Below are positions 7,379 through 12,782 of a stretch of DNA of 13,603 nt, in pieces. Position 1 is the stretch's first letter. Every line of letters begins with the position of its first letter. The notes beneath the pieces are model-generated. The model worked only from the letters and a program-made list of their open reading frames with translations, was not told where the DNA came from and ran no database searches. The translations under genes and the position numbers were made by a program. The stretch comes from Sphingobium sp. (GTDB taxonomy: Bacteria; Pseudomonadota; Alphaproteobacteria; Sphingomonadales; Sphingomonadaceae): NCBI GenBank assembly GCA_030148625.1, contig JASBTC010000087.1, positions 1 to 13,603 on the forward strand, given 5' to 3'.

Positions 7379-8350
7379 TCAGCACGGCTTCCAGCTTTCG
7401 AATACCGACCGCAAGCCACGCGAAAAGCCCGCGCCCGGAATGGATTCATGCGTTTCGTCGGGCAGAATCATGGTCGTCAATTTCAGGCCCGGATAATCGC
7501 GGCGCTTCAACCTGGCGTCGACCTCCGGGATCAGCTCCGCACCAAGCACCCAGCCGGCCGCGTCAGAATTCGCAACTGTCGTTTCCAACAGTTTTTTGAG
7601 ATCCTGCGGCGCGGCGTCGATAGCCCGCTCGACGCCCGCACGATGGTTCTCGGCCGTTTCGAGTCCTCCGAAAGTGATGAAGACATGTGCAGGCAGATCG
7701 TCCTGGTGAGCAGCATAGGCCGCTTCCCATGACCAAATCTCATAGTCGTTCCACCACAGCGCCGGGCTCACGATCACATAGCGTCGGAACGACCCGGGAT
7801 CGTGAAAGAGGACCCATGAAGGAAACAGGCCGCCCAGTGAGTTGCCCAGGAGCGTGACGTCGTCGGGAAGGATCGGATGGATTTCCCGCAGGAGAGGCAG
7901 GAGCTCGTCCCGCAAAAATGCGAGGAACGCCCCCGCCCCGCCATGAGCTATATCGTCCGCACGATTGGTGGCGGCCATCAGGGCTTCACGATCTCCGCCG
8001 CGATTCGGCGTGAGATCGGCCTGACGCCGGAAGGCATCCTTTTCGAAGAAGCTCTCGTCGCCAGCATAGCCGATGCCGACGACGTAGGCAGGAGGCAATT
8101 GCCCCAGGGCGCTCATCGTCTGCACCTGAGCGTGGACCATCGCGAAATTGAGTTTCGCGTCGAGGACCAGGATCACGGGATGGCGCGCATACGGATCTGG
8201 CGCACCGCCAAAAAAAGGCGGATTGGGCGCTCCCACGAAGATGCGATAGCGTTCCGCATTGGCGGCGGCCGCCATCTCGAAATAGCGGCTGTTCCAAAGG
8301 CCGTTCATCGTCACGCCCCGCATCGGATTTTCGACAGCCTCATCGCTCAT
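7379..8350 (-). CDS. Alpha/beta hydrolase, Fes/IroE-like putative esterase (COG2819/PF00756 type)
   Basis: A 323-residue predicted cytoplasmic hydrolase without a signal peptide. The order of motifs fits the esterase family that includes enterochelin esterases and related acyl esterases: RYRIFVGAPN (34-43), PVILVLDAKLNF (58-69), a nucleophile elbow LLGNSLGGLF with Ser171, and a late histidine in DETHESIPG (His301) just before RGL. The ATG at 8350-8348 is preferred because GGTGGAG lies 6 nt upstream; an in-frame GTG at 8362 would add four residues but places the Shine-Dalgarno inside the gene. It is divergent from the TetR gene at 8481, and a palindrome (8363-8386) sits just upstream of its ribosome site, suggesting TetR control. 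Siderophore or other substrate cannot be decided. Base composition is a little less GC-rich than surrounding genes. Confidence 0.8.
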   Translation of the reverse strand: MSDEAVENPMRGVTMNGLWNSRYFEMAAAANAERYRIFVGAPNPPFFGGAPDPYARHPVILVLDAKLNFAMVHAQVQTMSALGQLPPAYVVGIGYAGDESFFEKDAFRRQADLTPNRGGDREALMAATNRADDIAHGGAGAFLAFLRDELLPLLREIHPILPDDVTLLGNSLGGLFPSWVLFHDPGSFRRYVIVSPALWWNDYEIWSWEAAYAAHQDDLPAHVFITFGGLETAENHRAGVERAIDAAPQDLKKLLETTVANSDAAGWVLGAELIPEVDARLKRRDYPGLKLTTMILPDETHESIPGAGFSRGLRSVFESWKPC

Positions 8351-8362
8351 TTCAATCTCCAC

Positions 8363-8386
8363 CAGTGAATGAATAATTATTCACTG
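8363..8386. promoter_or_regulatory. AT-rich palindrome, probable TetR-type operator
   Basis: CAGTGAAT (8363-8370) and ATTCACTG (8379-8386) form inverted 8-bp arms around 8 nt; a 12-bp perfect palindrome GAATAATTATTC is nested at 8371-8382. The site begins 12 nt upstream of the esterase ATG, in the divergent control region (8351-8480). A further related half-site pattern, AATGA...TCATT, is seen around 8414-8432, and a TTGACA reads on the minus strand at 8409-8404, although no good -10 at the right spacing was found. Assignment to the neighbouring TetR is inferred from position and symmetry. Confidence 0.65.
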
Positions 8387-8480
8387 CGATTTTGATGCTC
8401 TCATGTCAATAAAAATGATTGATCACTCATTCATTGGAATGACCCACCGATCCCGCTATCGTGTGGCACGGAGGTGTCGA

Positions 8481-9071
8481 ATGAAGCGAAAACGGACAGA
8501 GGCTCCCGAAGTACGAAGGGCCCAGCTTCTCGACGCCGCAAGGACGTGCTTCATCCGATCAGGGTTTGCGTCCACCAAGGTCGCCGACATAGCGGCGGAG
8601 GCCGGCGTCAGCGTGGGCTTGGTCTACCGTTTCTTCCCCAGCAAGGAGGCACTGGTGGAAGCGATCATAGAGGCGGATTCTGAGGAACAGCTTCAACGCT
8701 TCTCGCAGGTTCTCGAAGACAGTCCTCCCACGGCCGCCGCCGCGATCGCCCGCTTCGTCGCGACACTGCGTTCGACGATGCTGGATCGGGACCGAACGGC
8801 TTTGATACTCGAGATCGCGGCAGAGATGATGCGGAACGACAAGGTCCGCTCCGCCATGCAATTGCAGCACAAAGCATCCAAGGCGCTGGACGCGAAGCTG
8901 AAAGCCCTGTCGACGAACGAGACCGATATCGATCGATTCGAACTGCGGCTGCGCCTCGTCAACGCGCTCGCGAGCGGCGCCGCGATCGAAATGGCGCTGA
9001 TCCCCGAACTGCAGTCCGGTCCATTTCTGGATCTGCTCGAACAAGTGACAGGGGATATCCTCGCCGTCTGA
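8481..9071 (+). CDS. TetR/AcrR-family transcriptional regulator
   Basis: A 196-residue one-component regulator. The N-terminal helix-turn-helix is clear: RRAQLLDAARTCFIRSGFAS, then TKVADIAAEAGVSVGLVYRFFPSKEALVEAI (about 32-62), the classic TetR DNA-binding segment. The remaining all-helical part would bind a small ligand and dimerise. The ATG at 8481 is chosen because GGAGGT (8470-8475) lies 5 nt before it; the frame is open back to 8403, but that would turn the control region into protein. It is transcribed away from the esterase gene, with 130 bp between the starts, an arrangement typical of TetR repressors controlling the divergent neighbour and themselves. Ligand unknown. The MFS gene nearby could also be a target, but the MITE separates it. 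Confidence 0.93.
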   Translation: MKRKRTEAPEVRRAQLLDAARTCFIRSGFASTKVADIAAEAGVSVGLVYRFFPSKEALVEAIIEADSEEQLQRFSQVLEDSPPTAAAAIARFVATLRSTMLDRDRTALILEIAAEMMRNDKVRSAMQLQHKASKALDAKLKALSTNETDIDRFELRLRLVNALASGAAIEMALIPELQSGPFLDLLEQVTGDILAV

Positions 9072-9183
9072 GAGTCTACGACCAATCCGGACCTGCGCCA
9101 GATCACGGATGGTCGGGCGAATTTCACTGCCACCGCCGGCCCGCTTCAGCCTGTGTTAAAGCCCCATCTTCATTGGAAGCACG

Positions 9184-10041
9184 ATGGACATGCCAAGAAC
9201 CATCGGCCGCCGAACATTGTTGATGGGCACGCTCGCCGCCGGGCTGATGCCGCGCCTAGCGGCTGCCGCACCCTTTACCTCGTCCCGGCTGACCGTCACC
9301 GTTCAGGGCGCCGGCCCCGACGTGATCCTGATCCACGGCGTCGATTCGTCGCGCGCAATCTGGAACGGCACGATGGCTGCGCTGTCCGGCTGCCGCAGCC
9401 ATCTCGTCCAGATCGCTGGTTTTGCGGGCGTTCCGGCCGGGGGCAATGCCAAGGGACAGATTGTCGGCGCGCTCGCGGCAGAGATCGCGCGCTATATCGC
9501 CGATGCCCGGCTGATCCGCCCCGCGCTGATCGGCCATTCGATGGGCGGCACGATCGCGATGATGGTCGCGTCGCGCTGGCCCGCGCGCGTCGGCCGGCTG
9601 ATGGTGGTCGACATGCTGCCCGCCCCCGCCGGACTGCTCGGCGGCAATGCCGAAGGCTGGGGCCCGCTTGCCGACCGGCTCACCGAGATGTTCACCGCCA
9701 CGCCCGAGGGGCGACGCAGCTTCGGGTCGCTGATGCGGATGTTCGGAGGCAGCGGCGCGACGAGCGATCCCGACGTCACCGCCCGCAGCCTGCGCGAGCT
9801 GGCCGCGATCGACCTGACCCCCGAACTGCCCAGGATCACGGCGCCGATGACCGTGGCCTTCGCCACGCCGGCGCCCGGCGGCGCGCTCACACCTGCACAG
9901 ATACGCCAGACCTATACGACTGCCTATCGTGGCGCGAAACAGGCAAGGCTCGTGCCCATCGCCGAAAGCGGCCATATGGTCATGCTCGACCAGCCCGCCC
10001 GGTTCAACGCGGCGGTGCGGAGCTTCCTTGCCGCGCGCTGA
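9184..10041 (+). CDS. Exported alpha/beta hydrolase (paralog B), possible Tat substrate
   Basis: A 285-residue alpha/beta hydrolase. The N-terminus GRRTLLMGTLAAGLMPRLAAAAP has twin arginines before a hydrophobic stretch and AxA-like cleavage sites near 27-29, so export is likely, perhaps by Tat. LIHGVDSS (49-56) is the oxyanion segment, GHSMGG carries Ser119, and His264 lies in SGHMVML. As in paralog A, no acidic residue follows strand 7; D143 in RLMVVD is conserved. Blocks shared with paralog A include TVTVQG.GPDVILI, GHSMGGTIA, EIARYIA and PELPRI, in the same order over the full length. ATG 9184 has GGAAG only 4 nt upstream, whereas ATG 9190 has 10 nt, so the true start could be either. The 3' end overlaps the CAP-domain gene by 14 nt. 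Substrate unknown. Confidence 0.9.
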   Translation: MDMPRTIGRRTLLMGTLAAGLMPRLAAAAPFTSSRLTVTVQGAGPDVILIHGVDSSRAIWNGTMAALSGCRSHLVQIAGFAGVPAGGNAKGQIVGALAAEIARYIADARLIRPALIGHSMGGTIAMMVASRWPARVGRLMVVDMLPAPAGLLGGNAEGWGPLADRLTEMFTATPEGRRSFGSLMRMFGGSGATSDPDVTARSLRELAAIDLTPELPRITAPMTVAFATPAPGGALTPAQIRQTYTTAYRGAKQARLVPIAESGHMVMLDQPARFNAAVRSFLAAR

Positions 10042-10669
10042 TCCGATCGCGGCGCTGCTGCTCGGCGCGCTGACCGCATTTCCCGCGGCGGCGCAAGAGC
10101 ATGGCGACGCGATCGTCGCCGAAATCAACCGCGTCCGCGCCGATCCGCGCGACTATGCCCGGTCGCTTCGCGAATATCGCGAACGCTATGACGGCAGGGT
10201 GGTGACCTTGCCCGGTGGCGACGACCGGCTGCTGACGCACGAAGGCGTCGCGGCGGTGGACGAGGCGATCCGCTTCCTCGACCGGCAGACGCCTTTGCCG
10301 CCGCTGCTGCCGAGCCCGATCTTCGCGCGCGCCGCCGCCGATCATGTGCGGAGCCAGGGCAACCGGGGCGCCATGGGTCATGTCGGACCGGACGGATCGA
10401 CGCCCGGCATTCGCGTGCAGCGCCGTGGCGGGCATATCTATGTTGGCGAATCGATCACCTATGGCCCCGACAATGCCGAGGATGCGGTGCGCCAGCTCAT
10501 CATCGACGATGCCGTACCAACACGCGGTCACCGCAAGATGCTGTTCGACACGCGCTGGCGCCATGCCGGTGCGGCCTGCGGCACGCATCGCGGCTATCGC
10601 TGGATGTGCGTGATCGATTTCGGCGAAACCGCCAATGGCGATGTCAGGCTGCCGGCGCCCCGCGACTGA
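10028..10669 (+). CDS. Exported CAP-domain (SCP/PR-1-like) protein, TTG start
   Basis: A 213-residue protein with a CAP (cysteine-rich secretory/PR-1) domain. After a short signal-like segment (LPRADPIAALLLGALTAF..AAAQ) come the domain features: AEINRVRADPRDYA (31-44), AAADHVRSQG, MGHVGPDG with His118, VGESITYG with Glu141, DDAVPTRGHRKMLFD with His168, and CGTHRGYRWMCVIDF. His118, Glu141 and His168 correspond to the conserved CAP cavity residues. No ATG or GTG gives a sensible N-terminus; TTG at 10028-10030, with GGAG at 10019-10022, fits both translation signal and signal peptide. It overlaps the preceding hydrolase by 14 nt, so translation is probably coupled. CAP proteins are generally extracytoplasmic, but their bacterial role is poorly defined. 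It ends 16 bp from convergent ccmD. Confidence 0.85.
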   Translation: MPRADPIAALLLGALTAFPAAAQEHGDAIVAEINRVRADPRDYARSLREYRERYDGRVVTLPGGDDRLLTHEGVAAVDEAIRFLDRQTPLPPLLPSPIFARAAADHVRSQGNRGAMGHVGPDGSTPGIRVQRRGGHIYVGESITYGPDNAEDAVRQLIIDDAVPTRGHRKMLFDTRWRHAGAACGTHRGYRWMCVIDFGETANGDVRLPAPRD

Positions 10670-10685
10670 CCCGCAAGATCGGCCC

Positions 10686-10808
10686 CTATCGAAGATCCTG
10701 CCGGTCGTTTTCCGCGCGCCGCATCGACATGAATGCCCACAGCATGACGCCGCCAATGCCCAAGACCGCGATGCCATAAGCAGCAATGATGAAGGGCCAG
10801 TGGTTCAT
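10686..10808 (-). CDS. ccmD: CcmD, small heme-exporter subunit
   Basis: A 40-residue protein, MNHWPFIIAAYGIAVLGIGG and onward, with one membrane helix (about 6-27) followed by a basic, charged tail MSMRRAENDRQDLR. Length, single helix, the W-F-I-xAYG pattern and position directly after ccmC identify it. CcmD helps release heme-loaded CcmE from the CcmABC complex in cytochrome c maturation at the inner membrane. Its ATG (10808-10806) overlaps the ccmC stop as ATGA, so translation is coupled. No ccmE follows; the next gene is on the opposite strand. Confidence 0.9.
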   Translation of the reverse strand: MNHWPFIIAAYGIAVLGIGGVMLWAFMSMRRAENDRQDLR

Positions 10809-11521
10809 TGCGAAGCCATCCGTTTCAGGCGCGCCTCGGTCTGGATGCGTGCCAGCATCGCGCGCATCAGCATCATCACGATCGCGCCGAACACCAAACC
10901 GAAGCCGAGAGTCGTCAATCCGAGCGGCCACAACATCGAACTGTCGATGCTCGATCCCTTCATGGTGATGCTCGGCCCCTGATGGAGCGAATTCCACCAG
11001 ACCACCGATCGATTGATGATCGGCACGTTGATGATCCCCACCAGACCGAAAATCGCCGCCACCCGGCTGACATTGCCGCGCTCCGCGCTTGCATTGGCCA
11101 ATGCGATATAGCCGAAATAGAGAAACAACAGGACGAGCATCGAGGTCATCCGCCCGTCCCATTGCCAATAGGTTCCCCAGGTGGGACGCCCCCACACCGA
11201 ACCCGCCGCAATGCAGATCGCGGTGAACAACGCACCGGGCACAGCAATCGCACGCGCCGCTATGCCCGACAGGGGGTGCCGCCAGACAAGCTGCACCAGG
11301 CTGGCGATCGCCAGCCCGGCCCAACCGCCCATGCCGAGCCATGCGGCCGGCACATGGACGTAGAGGATGCGCACGCTTTCACCCTGAAGATAATCGCGCG
11401 GCGAGTAGAAGAGACCACCCAGCATGCCCGCCAAGGAGATGATCAGGCCACCCCAGGTCAGCCATGCGGTCAGGGATTTCGCAATCGCCAGAAAGCGGCG
11501 CGGATTGGCATAACCGTGCAT
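10805..11521 (-). CDS. ccmC: CcmC, heme-handling membrane protein of cytochrome c maturation
   Basis: A 238-residue, six-helix membrane protein. It carries the tryptophan-rich heme motif WGRPTWGTYWQWD (110-122) in the expected periplasmic loop and two histidines at the positions of known heme ligands: His56 in YVHVPAAW and His180 in NSLHQG. CcmC passes heme to the chaperone CcmE during c-type cytochrome assembly. The ATG at 11521-11519 gives MHGYANPRRF, the usual short N-terminus; the frame is open upstream, but that part is arginine-rich and unlike the family. An 8-G tract (11538-11531, minus strand) sits 9 nt upstream and may serve as the ribosome site. It forms a two-gene unit with ccmD. 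The ArsR-like remnant lies upstream on the same strand. Confidence 0.96.
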   Translation of the reverse strand: MHGYANPRRFLAIAKSLTAWLTWGGLIISLAGMLGGLFYSPRDYLQGESVRILYVHVPAAWLGMGGWAGLAIASLVQLVWRHPLSGIAARAIAVPGALFTAICIAAGSVWGRPTWGTYWQWDGRMTSMLVLLFLYFGYIALANASAERGNVSRVAAIFGLVGIINVPIINRSVVWWNSLHQGPSITMKGSSIDSSMLWPLGLTTLGFGLVFGAIVMMLMRAMLARIQTEARLKRMASQ

Positions 11522-11636
11522 CGACGTTCGCCCCCCCCAAGAGATCACGCGCCATCCAATGACCAGCGCCGATAGAATTCTGTGAAGCGAGACACATGAT
11601 GAGGCAAGAGCACAGCGCGCACTGGCCTTCCGTGAT

Positions 11637-11921
11637 CTAGTCGGTCTTACCGTCGGTCGCCTTGCGGCTGGCGATCGCCGCGCTCTCCGCCTTGAGCGGG
11701 CGCGAAACCGGACAGACTTCCTGGACATAGCCGTTGAGCGTGTTGGCGAGGCTTTCCGGCACGAGCCGGTAATAGACATATTGGCCGCGCTTCTCGCTTG
11801 CGATCAATCCGGCATTTTCGAGGATGGAGAGATGCTGCGACACCGCCGGCTTGGATATCTCGAAGCGTGCCGCGATCTCTCCGGCATTGAGCTCGGCATG
11901 CGCCAGATAGGCCAGGATCTT
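11637..11921 (-). pseudogene. ArsR/SmtB-type regulator lacking its N-terminus
   Basis: Ninety-four codons are open before the TAG at 11639-11637. They read KILAYLAHAELNAGEIAARF, then EISKPAVSQHLSILENAGLI and SEKRGQYVYYRLVPES, which is a textbook ArsR winged-helix: recognition helix (SKPAVSQHL) and beta-wing (EKRGQYVYYRL). The family normally begins with about 20-30 more residues including a DPTRR-like helix just before KIL. Here a TAG at 11924-11922 stands exactly in front of KIL, and no normal start lies before a GTG within the recognition helix (11843). The gene is therefore probably broken, either cut at a recombination junction near 11922 or carrying a small out-of-frame deletion. No metal-binding cysteine pair is seen at the recognition helix. 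Confidence 0.8.
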
Positions 11922-12105
11922 CTATCGCGGCCAGAGCGACTGGGGTTTCGTCTTCATCCAATTGCTCGAACGCGCCGGCCTTGCCTGGAACGTTCGTACA
12001 CCCGAGACACTGCCGCCGCGCGCGGCACTGATCCCCGTGCCCGTCGATCAGAGAACCGCTAAAGCTTCCCACTCGCGAGATGGGGAAATGCCGATGGCCC
12101 TTTGA
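11911..12105 (+). other. Coding-like remnant, plus strand, unidentified
   Basis: From about 11919 to 12051 the plus strand reads like coding sequence with GC-rich third positions: FYRGQSDWGFVFIQLLERAG, then LAWNVRTPETLPPRAALIPV and PVDQ. The frame has a stop at 11908-11910 region and runs to TGA at 12103-12105, becoming less protein-like after the repeat at 12029-12051. There is no start codon with a ribosome site. It may be the 3' part of a lost gene joined to the broken ArsR gene. I do not recognise the family. The same bases on the minus strand can also be read as LDEDETPVALAAI, which could be the displaced ArsR N-terminus, so the coding strand is uncertain. Confidence 0.35.
12029..12051 (+). 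repeat. 23-bp direct repeat, left copy
   Basis: Identical to 12760-12782 at 22 of 23 positions (T versus C at the ninth or tenth base of the CCCCG(T/C)GCCC core). It lies inside the coding-like remnant and precedes the toxin-antitoxin pair by about 130 bp. Confidence 0.85.
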
Positions 12106-12147
12106 GCCGCCTTCCCTCGAACTTCTCCATGTCGATGGTGTCGAAGC

Positions 12148-12176
12148 TTGCCAATTTTTGCCAAAATCGCTATCTG
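12148..12176 (+). promoter_or_regulatory. Candidate promoter/operator of the toxin-antitoxin operon
   Basis: TTGCCA at 12148-12153 and TATCTG at 12171-12176 are separated by 17 nt and could be -35 and -10 boxes. A second TTGCCAA begins at 12158, exactly 10 bp after the first, giving two half-sites on the same DNA face, suited to autorepression by the antitoxin. The predicted start of transcription would fall at about 12183, almost on the ATG. Confidence 0.45.
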
Positions 12177-12183
12177 GAACGGC

Positions 12184-12423
12184 ATGAGCACGATGAATAT
12201 CTCACTGCCTGAAACGCTCAAATCGTTCGTCGATCAACAGGTCTCCGGGCGTGGCTTTGGCACGAGCAGCGAATATGTCCGCGAGCTGATCCGAAAGGAT
12301 CAGGATCGTCAGGTGCTGCGCCAGTTAATGCTCGACGGGGCGGCGTCCGCGCCGACCGAGCCCGTTGACGGCGCATATTTCGATGGCTTGCGTGATCGTG
12401 TGCAGGGTGTTGCCGGCAAGTGA
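12184..12423 (+). CDS. ParD-family (ribbon-helix-helix) antitoxin
   Basis: A 79-residue antitoxin. The N-terminus MNISLPETLKSFVDQQVSGR is the beta-strand and first helix of a ribbon-helix-helix DNA-binding domain, followed by GFGTSSEYVRELIRKDQDR (24-42), the second helix and the strongest ParD signature. The C-terminal part (about 45-79) would wrap the toxin. The frame may start at 12184 or at the second ATG, 12193, which would give MNISLPE directly. Its stop overlaps the toxin start as GTGA, so the pair is translated together. The complex normally represses its own promoter. Confidence 0.93.
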   Translation: MSTMNISLPETLKSFVDQQVSGRGFGTSSEYVRELIRKDQDRQVLRQLMLDGAASAPTEPVDGAYFDGLRDRVQGVAGK

Positions 12424-12746
12424 GCGCAAAACCCGTCGTCCCTCGCGCTGCGGCGCGTCGTGACGTCGATGAAGCCGTAGATTATTATGCGGAGGAAGCC
12501 GGAGCCGATGTCGCGCTCCGCTTCATCGATGCGCTTGAGACGACCTATCGCGCAATATCATCGCGACCTGCCACCGGCTCGCCGAGATATGCCCATGAAT
12601 TGGAACTGCCGGGACTGCGCAGCCGCAAAATCGCGCGATTTCCATATCTGATTTTCTATCTCGAACGAGACGATCATATCGACATCTGGCGCGTCCTCCA
12701 CGCTCAGCGGGATATTCCAGCGTGGATGGGCAGCCCTGAACGCTAA
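12420..12746 (+). CDS. RelE/ParE-family toxin
   Basis: A 108-residue toxin partner of the ParD-like antitoxin. The fold is recognisable: PRAAARRDVDEAVDYYAEEA (8-27) is the first helix, ALRFIDALETTYRAISSRPATGS (32-54) the second, then LPGLRSRKIARFPYLIFYLE (63-82) and DHIDIWRVLHAQRDIPAWM (85-103), matching ParE beta-strands with the RVLHARRDI-type ending. ParE proteins usually inhibit DNA gyrase, whereas RelE proteins cut mRNA; sequence alone favours ParE because of the ParD partner. The start is GTG at 12420, overlapping the antitoxin stop by 4 nt. It converges on nadB with 32 bp between stops. Confidence 0.92.
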   Translation: MSAKPVVPRAAARRDVDEAVDYYAEEAGADVALRFIDALETTYRAISSRPATGSPRYAHELELPGLRSRKIARFPYLIFYLERDDHIDIWRVLHAQRDIPAWMGSPER

Positions 12747-12759
12747 GATCTGCGCGATG

Positions 12760-12782
12760 TGATCCCCGCGCCCGTCGATCAG
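12760..12782 (+). repeat. 23-bp direct repeat, right copy
   Basis: Matches 12029-12051 at 22 of 23 positions. The nadB stop codon (12781-12779) lies within it, so this copy is probably the original and the left copy the duplicate. The two copies enclose the whole toxin-antitoxin operon. Confidence 0.85.

Noticed and set aside
8351..8362. GTG start at 8362 for the esterase
   Set aside because: It would place the good ribosome site (GGTGGAG) inside the gene and abut the operator; the ATG at 8350 fits better.
8403..8480. ATG at 8403 as the TetR start
   Set aside because: No ribosome site there, the sequence is AT-rich control DNA, and GGAGGT precedes the ATG at 8481.
5723..9071. A tetR-tetA resistance pair formed by the MFS transporter and the TetR regulator
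   Set aside because: The two genes are separated by the esterase and the MITE, and the operator lies at the esterase; regulation of the transporter by this TetR cannot be supported.
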